The translations under genes and the position numbers were made by a program. DNA of 64,000 nt, from the NCBI GenBank assembly GCA_024233865.1, contig JACKPA010000019.1, positions 1-64,000 on the forward strand, given 5' to 3'. Positions 37,817-47,113 of the stretch are shown here, one piece after another. Position 1 is the stretch's first letter. Each line of letters opens with the position of its first letter. This DNA is from Leptospiraceae bacterium (lineage in GTDB: Bacteria; Spirochaetota; Leptospiria; Leptospirales; Leptospiraceae). The notes beneath the pieces were generated by a model that saw only the letters and a list, made by a program, of their open reading frames with translations, had not been told where the DNA came from and did no database searches.

Positions 37817-38553
37817 GAATCTTTCGTTTTTAGCAATTGGTCATAGTAAAGAATTACCTTATCCATAGAACCTTGGTAATAAACTTTTCCCATATCAATA
37901 CAAATCCCTATGTCACATATATCACTTAGTACTTGCATTTCATGAGAAACAATGATAAGTGTTCCATTTCGTCTCTTAAATTCAGATAAATATTCTATAC
38001 ATTTTTTTTGAAATCGTTTATCTCCTACTGCTAGGACTTCATCAATTAATAAAACATCTGAAGAAGTATGAATAACAACAGAAAATCCCAGTCGTGTAAT
38101 CATTCCATTTGAATATGTACGAATCGGATTATCTATAGCATTTGTGAGCTCTGAAAATTCAATGATGCTATTAAGTTTCTTTTTGGTTTCATATAATGTC
38201 ATTCCTAAAATAGAAGCGTATAAATATATATTTTCCCTCCCTGTAAGTTCGGGATGAAAGCCTGCTCCTAATTCTAGCAAAGAACCAATACTTGCCTTAC
38301 AACTTATTTTTCCCTGATCAGGACGTATTGTACCCAATAGCAAAGACAATAATGTACTTTTACCAGTACCATTAGGACCAACAATACCCATAGAAATTCC
38401 TTTTTCAATTTTGAAACTAATATCTTGTAACGCCCAATTTCTCGAATAATTATCTTCTAGAATGTATTTCTTACCAACCAACAAATCCTTTATACCAAGT
38501 GGAGAATGATTATAACGTTTCCAGACTCGATCACATTCAATAATATGACTCAT
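37813..38553 (-). CDS. Polysaccharide ABC exporter ATP-binding protein (Wzt-type)
   Basis: 246 residues. Walker A is GPNGTGKST, the signature region is RTYSNGMITRLGFSV (YSNGM in place of LSGGQ, typical of Wzt/TagH/KpsT proteins), Walker B is DVLLIDEVLAVGD, and the switch His lies in IIVSHEM. The family pairs with a Wzm permease to move undecaprenyl-linked O-antigen or teichoic-acid-type polymers to the periplasm. The C-terminal polymer-recognition domain of some Wzt proteins is absent. It overlaps its permease (38550) and the glycosyltransferase (37816) by 4 nt each. Confidence 0.9.
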   Translation of the reverse strand: MSHIIECDRVWKRYNHSPLGIKDLLVGKKYILEDNYSRNWALQDISFKIEKGISMGIVGPNGTGKSTLLSLLLGTIRPDQGKISCKASIGSLLELGAGFHPELTGRENIYLYASILGMTLYETKKKLNSIIEFSELTNAIDNPIRTYSNGMITRLGFSVVIHTSSDVLLIDEVLAVGDKRFQKKCIEYLSEFKRRNGTLIIVSHEMQVLSDICDIGICIDMGKVYYQGSMDKVILYYDQLLKTKDS

Positions 38554-39317
38554 AAAAGTTCACCTAATTTAAAATGACTTTTTCGATATACTAAAAATGC
38601 TAAAATAGAAAAAATAAAAGCAATAAATAAAGTTATAAAATAATCATTACTATTAATATACCCTGAAAAAAAAGTGCTACGCCAATTTTTAATCAATAAA
38701 GCTAAAGGATTGCTTTTAAAATAAACTAAATACTTTGGAGGGATCATTGAAATAGGATAAACAATAGGGGTTAAAAAAAAAAGTAATGAAAGAAAAATGC
38801 CAATAATATATTCAATATCATGAATATATGAATTTACTAATGATGAAATCAATACAATAGGGTAGATAAAATTAAGTTGTAATAAAATCATTAGTGGAAT
38901 TTGCCATAACCATTCAAAGAAAAAAATATTCTCTGTGAATTTCAAAAATAACATTAATATAGGTAAAGCCAAAAAAAAATGGATCATTTCATAAAATACA
39001 ATACTAAGAGGTAATATAGCTATATTTACTTTTACTTTTTTGATTAAAAAAGCATTGTTTTTGTAACAAGTCGTACCCCGAATCAATGAATTGCTAATCC
39101 ATGCCCACGGAAATAAGCCAGTTAATAAAAAAACTGAATAATTCTGTAATTGCACACGCATAATTAGTTTAAATGCAAAATAGTAAACAAGAGCAAAAGC
39201 TATAGGATTTGCTATCGCCCATAAGTAACCTAAAAAACTATTCTTATAACGTATTTTTAATTCTTTTAAAACTAACAAGTAAAGCAATTCGAATGAATGT
39301 TGAACACTTCTTTTCAT
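38550..39317 (-). CDS. Polysaccharide ABC exporter permease (Wzm-type, ABC2)
   Basis: 255 residues with about six membrane helices. The N-terminus KELKIRYKNSFLGYLWAIANP is the hallmark of ABC2-type polysaccharide permeases (here 9-residue cores ELKIRYKNS and LGYLWAIAN are clear). LTGLFPWAWISNSL and TPIVYPISMIP are also characteristic. It forms the membrane channel with the adjacent Wzt-type ATPase, overlapping it by 4 nt. It begins 4 nt after the unknown protein upstream. Confidence 0.9.
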   Translation of the reverse strand: MKRSVQHSFELLYLLVLKELKIRYKNSFLGYLWAIANPIAFALVYYFAFKLIMRVQLQNYSVFLLTGLFPWAWISNSLIRGTTCYKNNAFLIKKVKVNIAILPLSIVFYEMIHFFLALPILMLFLKFTENIFFFEWLWQIPLMILLQLNFIYPIVLISSLVNSYIHDIEYIIGIFLSLLFFLTPIVYPISMIPPKYLVYFKSNPLALLIKNWRSTFFSGYINSNDYFITLFIAFIFSILAFLVYRKSHFKLGELL

Positions 39318-39321
39318 TATT

Positions 39322-40437
39322 TTATATTTTAAACATTTTTCCTATAATTGCATCATTCTCTTTTTGAGCAATTTCTGTATACTGAATAACTTTTTTATCA
39401 AACTCATCAAAAAAAAGTTTTGGATTTTGATAGAATTGATGCATCTCAACTAAAGTTTTTTCCTTTTTATATTCTAAACATAAGGCTTCAATAGGATGTT
39501 GATTAAAAAACTTAGTTAATATAGGAAGACTATAATCATATGAAAGTGCTCGATAAATTCTCATTGGACTAGAATATTTCCATGATTTTGATTGAGGAGG
39601 ATGGAGAGAATACGCTGCTCTAAAATCAGAAGGGTTATCTGAAAAAGTAATCTGTTTACAAAATTCAATCGTATGATTAAGAGCATAAAGAAGAATGCTT
39701 TGATCAACTTTTTTAATATACTTCTTTCTAAATGGAGTGATGGAACCTGTAATTTCGATGCCTAAATATTTATTTTTAAAAAGGGATTCTTTTATTAATC
39801 CATAATCAGAAATTTCGGGATGAATAGTCCCTAAAATATTCACATCAAATCTTCTCAACCCAAAACCAATCATATTATGAGTTAAAATTACTCCATTTGC
39901 AAATCGAAACATTTGTTCTAAGCCTAAATGTCTCATTTTCATATAAGCTAATGAATGTAGTTTACTTGATAATCTTTGATAATTTTTAGTTAATAACTTA
40001 CTTAAAAAATATTTTGTAAGATAAAGAAATACTATAGGAAAATACAGACATAAAACCAACCAATCTTTTAGATTCGGAGAAATGAAATCTTTTCTATAAA
40101 TACGAAAATAAACATTCATTACAGCTATCATAGCTGCATTACCCAATCCACCAAAAAAGTTATTAGATTTTACTAAAAATTTATCTTCAATAAATTCAGT
40201 TAGAACATAATATAATTTAGAATTAGGAAAGTTAACTTTGAAGTCTATTATTTCTTTGTTACAAATTATATTTGTAAATTCATCAACTATAATGTTAATA
40301 GCCTCTTGTTCTAAACGCTCAGTAATTTTTACCTTATATCCACAACGATTGATAATAACTTTTAAAATTTCAAATATATCTTCAACCCCATCTAGTTTAC
40401 CATGGTTAGAAGCATATATATTAAACCAAACTTGCAC
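39322..40437 (-). CDS. Unknown protein of the polysaccharide operon
   Basis: 371 residues; no family recognised. The N-terminus looks like the start of a Rossmann-type glycosyltransferase half (VWFNIYASNHG, ILKVIINRCGYKV). A hydrophobic segment WLVLCLYFPIVFLYLTKYFL lies near the middle. The later part has ILTHNMIGFGLRRFDVNIL and ESLFKNKYLGIEITG. It is first in the operon that continues with Wzm, Wzt and the glycosyltransferase, 4 nt before the permease. A GT-B-like transferase acting on the exported polymer is a reasonable guess. Confidence 0.6.
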   Translation of the reverse strand: MQVWFNIYASNHGKLDGVEDIFEILKVIINRCGYKVKITERLEQEAINIIVDEFTNIICNKEIIDFKVNFPNSKLYYVLTEFIEDKFLVKSNNFFGGLGNAAMIAVMNVYFRIYRKDFISPNLKDWLVLCLYFPIVFLYLTKYFLSKLLTKNYQRLSSKLHSLAYMKMRHLGLEQMFRFANGVILTHNMIGFGLRRFDVNILGTIHPEISDYGLIKESLFKNKYLGIEITGSITPFRKKYIKKVDQSILLYALNHTIEFCKQITFSDNPSDFRAAYSLHPPQSKSWKYSSPMRIYRALSYDYSLPILTKFFNQHPIEALCLEYKKEKTLVEMHQFYQNPKLFFDEFDKKVIQYTEIAQKENDAIIGKMFKI

Positions 40438-40803
40438 ATTAATATCCTATTTATTGAACTATGTAAAATACACTTTACCAATCAAGGAGATTTTAGCTTA
40501 TGGTATCTTTTCGTCGTTTTGAGTGATTTATAGGGTTATAGTTAACCCTGGGTAAACAATTACCAATAGTGACATAAAACTTACTATCGTAAGAAATCAA
40601 CTCATAGACTAAAAATGCAACCATCAAAATAATAAAGGTCTAATAGATTTTTATCTCCCATCTTCTCCAATCTCGTTATTGAATTACTAATCAAATTGAA
40701 AATTTTAAGATTCTCAAATTAAACTTTTGATTCAATTTAAAATTTATTGTATATTTTTGGAACCAAAAATAATTTTATTTTAAGATAAACCAAGGAAGAA
40801 TAT
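40438..40803. other. Divergent intergenic region with a hairpin
   Basis: No gene. It separates the minus-strand polysaccharide operon from the DinB-like gene, so it should hold both promoters. AGGGTTA (40532-40538) and TAACCCT (40543-40549) form a 7-bp stem with a four-base loop. The rest is AT-rich. AGGAAG at 40792-40797 serves as ribosome site for the gene at 40804. Confidence 0.4.
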
Positions 40804-41298
40804 ATGAGAAAAGAAGTTGCAATACAAAATTGGAAAAAAGCAAGAGGTTATGCTTTAAAACTAGTTAAGGACATTCCGGAAAATAGATGGTTTGAAATTC
40901 CAAAAAATAATTATTCTAACTTACTCTGGCAATTTGGACATGTACTAGCCAGCGAATATCGATTAGCATTATTGAGAGTTCGCGGGGAAAATGAATCAGA
41001 TAAATCATTTATACCCTCTGATTTCATAAGTACATTTGCAAAAGGCAGTCATGCCAATTCAACTATAGCATATACTGTCAAAGAGTTATTTAACATTGGA
41101 GAACTGTTAGCAGAGACGATTGAAAAGGAATCAAATCATTGGGATGATAGTTTTTTACTACAAAAAGTTGAGGGGGATATACATCCCATGTTCAGCTTTA
41201 GGATAGAAGCCTTAGAGTATTCTGCGCTTCATGATTTTTTGCACTGCGGACAAATTGGTATCATAAGAAGACAATTGGGCTTTACTTCATTAGGATAG
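40804..41298 (+). CDS. DinB-like (DinB_2) putative metal-dependent protein
   Basis: 164 residues, predicted four-helix bundle. The DinB metal triad can be placed at H46 (LLWQFGHVLASEY), H143 and H147 (ALHDFLHCGQIGIIRR). Members include thiol transferases and damage-induced proteins, but most have no known reaction. Preceded by AGGAAG with normal spacing. It stands alone between the polysaccharide operon and the potassium uptake genes. Confidence 0.8.
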   Translation: MRKEVAIQNWKKARGYALKLVKDIPENRWFEIPKNNYSNLLWQFGHVLASEYRLALLRVRGENESDKSFIPSDFISTFAKGSHANSTIAYTVKELFNIGELLAETIEKESNHWDDSFLLQKVEGDIHPMFSFRIEALEYSALHDFLHCGQIGIIRRQLGFTSLG

Positions 41299-41328
41299 AT
41301 TTTGTAAACCCTTCCTTTTTTTCAAAGC

Positions 41329-41514
41329 ATGGAACTGGTTTCGGTTTTGAAAACAATAGGTCTTCTTACTTTGTTTGGAAACATCGCGAGAAAGATCGAT
41401 ACTGAATTTTTGCGTGGATATGCAAAGTTATCCTTGAATGTTAAAAATCCTGAATCTATTTTACAAACCTTACAAAAGCAAAAAATAAGTATAAGGCAAA
41501 CAGAAAAAACTTAG
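41329..41514 (+). CDS. Short hypothetical frame, possibly a remnant
   Basis: 61 codons, no ribosome site of note, no family recognised. The sequence (LKTIGLLTLFGNIARKIDTE) has one hydrophobic stretch and a basic helical tail. The frame after its stop stays open in another phase for about 28 codons, so it may be the end of a decayed gene. Not well supported. Confidence 0.25.
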   Translation: MELVSVLKTIGLLTLFGNIARKIDTEFLRGYAKLSLNVKNPESILQTLQKQKISIRQTEKT

Positions 41515-41654
41515 GTAAGTTGGTAGGAATTACCCCAAAAACCATTCAAACTCAAAAAGGGTTTATTGTTCTGATGAAATGCAGTGTGTTCAACTATTGC
41601 TGAAAATATTATTCTTGTAAAAAAGAGTTTTGAAATAACCAATACTATTCTGTT

Positions 41655-43337
41655 ATGTTTCATTTTTTTAATGTTTTTTCAGTTTTAAGTATAGCTTTTT
41701 TTTTGATAGGTTATTACTTAACAAACTCTCCAAAAGTCACATCGTGGAGCTTCCTTTTGTTGTTCTGCTCCTCCATTTGTATTTTAGGAGGAGGATACCT
41801 GGCTCAAATTTTTTCAAGATTTTCTAAAATTCTAGTGAGGTTGGCTTTCCTCTTTTGGGGAGTTCAAGTTAGTTGGTTTCATTATTCAAATCCCTCTTTC
41901 GTTTTACTTATATTACTAATCGTTTTTTATTTTATTTTCAAAATAGATGAATTGATTCAAAACCCCCAATTTCAAAAATCACAGATTAAATCGGTAGTGA
42001 GAGAAAAATTAAAAATTTTTGATCTGATCTTAACAAATCCTGCCCGAATATTGGCTGTTTCCTTTTTTGCTCTTTGTATTTTCGGGGCATTTATTTTGTA
42101 TTTACCCATAAGCTCTTCTACCGGAACATCCATTGCATTTATTGATGCAGTGTTTACTTCTTTTAGTTCTGTTTGTGTTACCGGTTTGACTGTCATGGAT
42201 ACACCAAATGATTTTAGCTTTACTGGACAGATGTTTGTTTTATTGCTAATCCAATTAGGCGGCTTGGGGATTATGAGCTTTTCGGTCGCCGTTTTGGTTA
42301 CTTTAGGGAAACGCCTAAGTTTAAAATATGAAAAGAGTATAGCCGGAAGTCTTGGTAGCCAAGATAGTGGAAAATTATTTGGCTATATTCAAACTATCTT
42401 TTTTGTAACATTTGGAATTGAAGCAATAGGAGCAATTTTATTGTTTATCTTTTTTTTATTAGATGGTTATCCTTTTTTCTCAGCCCTATGGCATGGTATT
42501 TTTATTTCTGTTTCGGCTTATTGCAATGCGGGATTTTCTCTGTTTTCTGACAATTTAATATTATTTAAGCAAAATTCGGGAATTATTTTTACGGTTTCTC
42601 TATTGATTATAGCTGGTGGTTTGTCGCCCTTTCTGGTTATTAAAATTCCACGTATTTTTTCAAAAAGAGCCTTGAGTATAGAAGCAAAATTGATCTTTAT
42701 TGTAACATCATTTTTGTTGCTAAGTGGTAGTATATTCTTTTTGTTATTTGAATGGAACACTTCTTTGCACGGATTGTCTTTGTTTGACAAAATTGCAAAC
42801 TCTTGGTTCCAATCTGTAACGACTAGAACTGCGGGATTCAATTCTTTGGAGATGGGTAAGATACGCTCGGAAACCTTTGTTTTGTTTTTGATATTAATGT
42901 TTATCGGAGGAAGTCCTGGAGGTATGGCAGGTGGTATTAAAACAACTACCTTTGCCGTACTTATGCTTGGGATCCGAGGAACACTTAATCTAAAGTGGCA
43001 AGCTTCTGTTTTTCAGAGAAGAATCTCACATCGTTCTTTTTACAAAGCTTCTGCTATCGTGTTTATTGCAATTTTTTTCCACATTCTCTTTTTTTTACTT
43101 CTGTTACTTACCCAGAATATTCCAGCTAGAGAAGTTATATTTGAGGTTGTTTCGGCTTTGGGAACCGTAGGACTTTCAGTTGGAGCAACCTCCAAATTAG
43201 ATGGAGTGGGGAAATTAATTATTGTTGTTTGTATGTATATCGGTAGAATAGGTTCCTTAACCATGTTTTGGTTTCTAATGGATCAAAAATCCGGCATGGA
43301 AGAAAATTATATTGAAATGGAAATTGATGTAGGATAA
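41655..43337 (+). CDS. Trk/Ktr-type potassium uptake channel subunit
   Basis: 560 residues, about ten or more membrane helices. The four pore loops of the TrkH/KtrB family are visible: SVCVTGLTVMD, SAYCNAGFSLF, TTRTAGFNSL and SALGTVGLSVG, each with the Gly of the selectivity filter. It imports K+ with its regulatory subunit, encoded 5 nt downstream. The N-terminus has three extra hydrophobic segments, and no clear Shine-Dalgarno precedes the ATG. Confidence 0.92.
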   Translation: MFHFFNVFSVLSIAFFLIGYYLTNSPKVTSWSFLLLFCSSICILGGGYLAQIFSRFSKILVRLAFLFWGVQVSWFHYSNPSFVLLILLIVFYFIFKIDELIQNPQFQKSQIKSVVREKLKIFDLILTNPARILAVSFFALCIFGAFILYLPISSSTGTSIAFIDAVFTSFSSVCVTGLTVMDTPNDFSFTGQMFVLLLIQLGGLGIMSFSVAVLVTLGKRLSLKYEKSIAGSLGSQDSGKLFGYIQTIFFVTFGIEAIGAILLFIFFLLDGYPFFSALWHGIFISVSAYCNAGFSLFSDNLILFKQNSGIIFTVSLLIIAGGLSPFLVIKIPRIFSKRALSIEAKLIFIVTSFLLLSGSIFFLLFEWNTSLHGLSLFDKIANSWFQSVTTRTAGFNSLEMGKIRSETFVLFLILMFIGGSPGGMAGGIKTTTFAVLMLGIRGTLNLKWQASVFQRRISHRSFYKASAIVFIAIFFHILFFLLLLLTQNIPAREVIFEVVSALGTVGLSVGATSKLDGVGKLIIVVCMYIGRIGSLTMFWFLMDQKSGMEENYIEMEIDVG

Positions 43338-43342
43338 AGTTT

Positions 43343-44002
43343 ATGAAACAAATTATTGTTATAGGACTTGGTCAATTTGGAATGTCGTTGGTAAAATCTC
43401 TTAGTACTCGTAGTGTTGAAGTACTTGCCATAGATTCCAAAATGGAATTGGTAAACCAGGCTAGTGAAATTATGGATGAAGTTTTGTGTTTGGATGCAAC
43501 AGATGAAAGCGAATTAGAAAAAATCGCACCACAAAAAAGAGATGCTTGTATTGTTGCGATTGGAGATGAATCCAAAGAGTCTTCTATAATTTGTACAGCT
43601 CTATTGAAGCAATTGGGAGCAAAAAAAGTTATCAGCCGCGCCAATGATCCGATTCATGAGAGAATTTTGTATTTAGTAGGTGCAAATGAAGTGGTGAATC
43701 CGGAAAGGGATTTTGGAGAGAGGTTTGCCAATCGAATCGTATATGACAACATTATAGGAGAACTTCCTTTGGGTGAAGATTTATTGGTATCTGAAATTAT
43801 TACTCCTAAGGAACTAGTTGGTAAATCGCTAAAAGATTTGCAACTTCCCAGAAAATATGGAATCACAGTTGTTGCCATAAGAAATAAAAGAAAGAAAGGA
43901 GTTATGATTCCAAAACCGGACCTTGCATTGGAAGAAGGTAGCACTCTTATCTTGGTTTCACCTATAGACAGTGCCAAAAAATTTATGGAGAAATTCGGAT
44001 GA
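43343..44002 (+). CDS. Trk/Ktr regulatory subunit (RCK protein)
   Basis: 219 residues. RCK_N domain with Rossmann motif VIGLGQFGMSL and acidic strand end LAIDS binds nucleotide. RCK_C domain (about 135-215) has GKSLKDLQLPRKYGITVVAI and DLALEEGSTLILV. It forms the ring that gates the upstream channel in response to ATP/ADP or NAD(H). AGGA lies 8 nt upstream of the start. Its stop overlaps the next start by 4 nt (ATGA), indicating coupling. Confidence 0.92.
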   Translation: MKQIIVIGLGQFGMSLVKSLSTRSVEVLAIDSKMELVNQASEIMDEVLCLDATDESELEKIAPQKRDACIVAIGDESKESSIICTALLKQLGAKKVISRANDPIHERILYLVGANEVVNPERDFGERFANRIVYDNIIGELPLGEDLLVSEIITPKELVGKSLKDLQLPRKYGITVVAIRNKRKKGVMIPKPDLALEEGSTLILVSPIDSAKKFMEKFG

Positions 44003-44658
44003 CAATCAAACAATACGTTCAATATGGAATTGGCTTACTATTTTTTTTTAATATCCTTATTATTTTTGGTGTAATTGGTTTGTTTATGAGAATGAGCCCA
44101 GCCATAGAAGAAATTATCCATGAAAACGTTCATTCATTGGAAGCCGTTGAAGAAATGTTACTTGCTACCAATTTGATTATTCTTTCTACAAATGATGTTA
44201 CTGATGAAAAAAAAAGGTTTTTGAATGCTTTCCAAAAAGCAAAAATGAATATAACGGAAGAGGAGGAAAAGGAAGTTATACAAAACATTGAAAGAAATAT
44301 GGATAGTTTGTTTCTTAAAGATAAAAAGACAATTGCAAGATTGATCACAAACATTGAAAAATTGGCAAAAATAAATCGTGTTGCCATGAAAAGAGCTGAT
44401 GGGAATGCAAAACGTTTGGGAATTGCGGGTTCTTGGTCTGGTGTTTTTTTAGGAGTAGTAAATTTCATTTTAAGTGTTTTGATCACTCGAAAATTGGATA
44501 AACGATTTTTTTCACCATTATCTGATGTTTATGATGTACTTATGGCACACAAAAAAGGTGATAAATTTAGACGATGTGTTGCAAGAAAAGGTAGTGCGGA
44601 AATGAAATTAATAAAACAGGAGATAAATTTAATGTTAGATGACAAGTTGAAGAGATAG
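43999..44658 (+). CDS. Orphan membrane sensor-like protein coupled to potassium uptake genes
   Basis: 219 residues. TM1 (about 7-30) and TM2 (about 141-163) enclose a helical extracytoplasmic domain (31-140) rich in Glu and Lys, as in four-helix-bundle sensors. A HAMP-like stretch follows (RKLDKRFFSPLSDVYDVL). No kinase, cyclase or methyl-accepting output domain is present. The 4-nt overlap with the RCK gene suggests it works with the channel, for example as an envelope stress or osmotic input. This is inference from context only. Confidence 0.7.
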   Translation: MTIKQYVQYGIGLLFFFNILIIFGVIGLFMRMSPAIEEIIHENVHSLEAVEEMLLATNLIILSTNDVTDEKKRFLNAFQKAKMNITEEEEKEVIQNIERNMDSLFLKDKKTIARLITNIEKLAKINRVAMKRADGNAKRLGIAGSWSGVFLGVVNFILSVLITRKLDKRFFSPLSDVYDVLMAHKKGDKFRRCVARKGSAEMKLIKQEINLMLDDKLKR

Positions 44659-44660
44659 TG

Positions 44661-47009
44661 CTAATTATTTTTATGAGGTAGAAATTTAGCCAATTCCGTA
44701 GTAAGTTCATGCTTAGAAATTGGTTTGGTTAAATAACCATCTGAAAAATTTTTCAAATCACTAATATTTTCATTCATAGCATCAGCCGTGAGAATTATAA
44801 TTGGTATTTTAGAATACCTTGGATCTGCTTTCAAGATTTTGGATGCTTCTCTGCCGTCTAATACAGGCATTTGGATATCCATTAAAATCAAATCGACCTT
44901 ATGTTTTGCCAAAACATCTAAGGCTATACTGCCATTTTCAGCTTCTAATATCGTAAGTTTTTGTTTTCTTAGCAAACCTCTAACTACTTTACGATTGGAT
45001 TCAACGTCTTCCACCAATAAAATAACACTTTCCATAAATAAAACGTCCAAAGCATTATTGGATAAATCGGAGTGTGCTTGGGTCATGGAAACAATTTTTA
45101 TATTGCGAATGACAACGCTAAATTTTGATCCAACGCCTAACTTGCTTTCAACGGTAATTGTACCATTCATCATTTCGACAAGGCGTTTGGTTATAGACAA
45201 TCCTAAGCCGGAGCCACCGAATTTAGTGTTTTGCTCTTTTTGTTGTATAAAAGGATAAAAAATTCTTTCTAATTCTGTTTCTTTAATTCCAATTCCGGTA
45301 TCTTGGATTTCAATTATTAGGTCCAAATTGTTTTTTTGTTTGTTTAATGATTTTACAGATATTCCAATGCTACCTTTTTCAGTAAATTTTAATGAATTTC
45401 CAATTAAATTAAACAAAACTTGTCTCATCCGTAATTCATCTATGAGAAGAGAGTTTGGTAATTCACCATAAATTTTAACTTCAAAATCAATATTCTTTTG
45501 TTTTGTCTGAATGGAAAATATTTGTGTTACATCGTTGACGACTTTATTAAGGTCACAAGCTGTATAACTTAGCACGAGCAGTCCAGACTCTATTTTAGCA
45601 ATATCTAATATATCATTGATCAAAGCAATCAAAGCTTTTCCACTTTTTTGAATTCCTTCTAAATATTCTGCTACATCTGTGTTATCGCCAATCTTATCTT
45701 TAATAATTTCAGCAAACCCTATCACAGCGTTCATGGGTGTACGAATTTCGTGACTCATATTGGCAAGGAATTCACTTTTTAAACGGTTTGCCTTTTCTGC
45801 TTCCTCTTTAGCTTGTATAAGTTTTTCTTCTCCTTGTTTTTGCTCGGTTATGTCTACACCAAAAACCGTTCCACCAACGACGTGTTTGTTGCCTAAAACT
45901 ATAGGGTTAAAACGATATTCGATCTGTCTAGGTTCTAAGGGTTTCATTCGAACAGTCCTAATGAAGAAATTTTCTCCCTGTAAGCATCTATTGAAATAAT
46001 TTAACCATTCGTTTTTGATTGCATCGGGAGCGCCTTCTAAAATATAATCTCCTTTTTCAATTTTACGCCCTAAACCTTTACTGGCGTTTTTTTGATAATG
46101 GGAATTGAATGCTATGAGTTGATAGTTTTTGTTAAAAGACCAAATACTTCCTTCCGTATTTTCAATCAGCGCATGTAGGTTGGCTTGGCTTTCTAATAAC
46201 TCTTCTTGTGCTTTTTTTCTCTCTGTGATGTCAATTCCTACTCCTATTAAATAGTTATTGTTCTCAAAGGCAACCGTTAGTCCTGTAAAAAAGTAGGGAG
46301 TGCTTTTTCCGTTTTTAGAAACAAAATCAGCTTCGGCAACAGAATTTCCCTGTGTAAACACGGTTTGAATACTATTTTGGATTAGATCTTTGTCCGTTCC
46401 AGCAAAAAAATCAATTGGATGCATTTTAGATATTTCCGATGAATCATAACCGGATACACTCTCAAGATTATTGTTCCATTTTAGAATTTTTCCTGTCTTG
46501 TCAAACATATAAAAAATACCGGGTAAACTATTCAGAGCAACATTCGAAAAATCCCTCTCTTGCTTTAGGAACAACTCTGCCTGTTTTCGGTCAGCTATTT
46601 CCAACTCTAATTTATGATTCAGCTCAAGTAATTGATTTGGATTGGGCAGTTTTAAAAGGGCCGGGATTAAAGACCATAAATAGATAGCAGTAAAAACGGA
46701 AATACTCGCCGTTATGCCATCAAGAAATGTCTGTAGCCAATACCATGGTTTCCAATAAGTTACTACATGCAACAAATGAGTTGTACCACAAGCGAAAATA
46801 AATACAGCAAATAAATTCAAAAGAAATCTATTAGCAATATCCTTGCGAGTAGTTGCAAAATAGGCTAATGCAATTGGAATGGAAAAATAAGATATAAATA
46901 TCATACCATTACTGATAACGGAAGCAGTTAATAGCTCGAATGAGCAATTATTACAAAAGTTATTTGGCATAAAATTATTATTGATAAATATTTCAGTAAA
47001 CCAGTCCAT
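44661..47009 (-). CDS. Hybrid histidine kinase with ethylene-receptor-like membrane domain
   Basis: About 782 residues. ATG 47009 (GAGAA upstream) or ATG 47021 are the likely starts; the longer frame to 47060 begins with TTG. Three helices near the N-terminus match the ethylene-binding domain: SNGMIFISYFSIPIALAYF and FACGTTHLLH hold the Tyr, Cys and His that bind Cu and ethylene in ETR1, but the Asp equivalent to D25 is Asn. PAS domains follow (ITERKKAQEE, ITEQKQGEE), then ANMSHEIRTPMNA, N-box LIGNSLKFTEKG, G1 IQDTGIGIK, G2 GSGLGLSIT and a receiver with LILMDIQMPVLDG. It lies just after a double hemerythrin and a 4-TM gene. The ligand is uncertain. Confidence 0.88.
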   Translation of the reverse strand: MDWFTEIFINNNFMPNNFCNNCSFELLTASVISNGMIFISYFSIPIALAYFATTRKDIANRFLLNLFAVFIFACGTTHLLHVVTYWKPWYWLQTFLDGITASISVFTAIYLWSLIPALLKLPNPNQLLELNHKLELEIADRKQAELFLKQERDFSNVALNSLPGIFYMFDKTGKILKWNNNLESVSGYDSSEISKMHPIDFFAGTDKDLIQNSIQTVFTQGNSVAEADFVSKNGKSTPYFFTGLTVAFENNNYLIGVGIDITERKKAQEELLESQANLHALIENTEGSIWSFNKNYQLIAFNSHYQKNASKGLGRKIEKGDYILEGAPDAIKNEWLNYFNRCLQGENFFIRTVRMKPLEPRQIEYRFNPIVLGNKHVVGGTVFGVDITEQKQGEEKLIQAKEEAEKANRLKSEFLANMSHEIRTPMNAVIGFAEIIKDKIGDNTDVAEYLEGIQKSGKALIALINDILDIAKIESGLLVLSYTACDLNKVVNDVTQIFSIQTKQKNIDFEVKIYGELPNSLLIDELRMRQVLFNLIGNSLKFTEKGSIGISVKSLNKQKNNLDLIIEIQDTGIGIKETELERIFYPFIQQKEQNTKFGGSGLGLSITKRLVEMMNGTITVESKLGVGSKFSVVIRNIKIVSMTQAHSDLSNNALDVLFMESVILLVEDVESNRKVVRGLLRKQKLTILEAENGSIALDVLAKHKVDLILMDIQMPVLDGREASKILKADPRYSKIPIIILTADAMNENISDLKNFSDGYLTKPISKHELTTELAKFLPHKNN

Positions 47010-47113
47010 AATGATTCTCATAATAAACAAAAGAGTTAACTGAATATTTTCAATATTCAATAAATTTTACAAGCGATTTTTTCCACATTTCGGGAAAATT
47101 GATGCTTAGTTGA

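Noticed and set aside
47010..47060. TTG at 47060 as start of the ethylene-receptor-like kinase
   Set aside because: No ribosome site and the added residues are outside the conserved domain; ATG codons at 47021 and 47009 are better.
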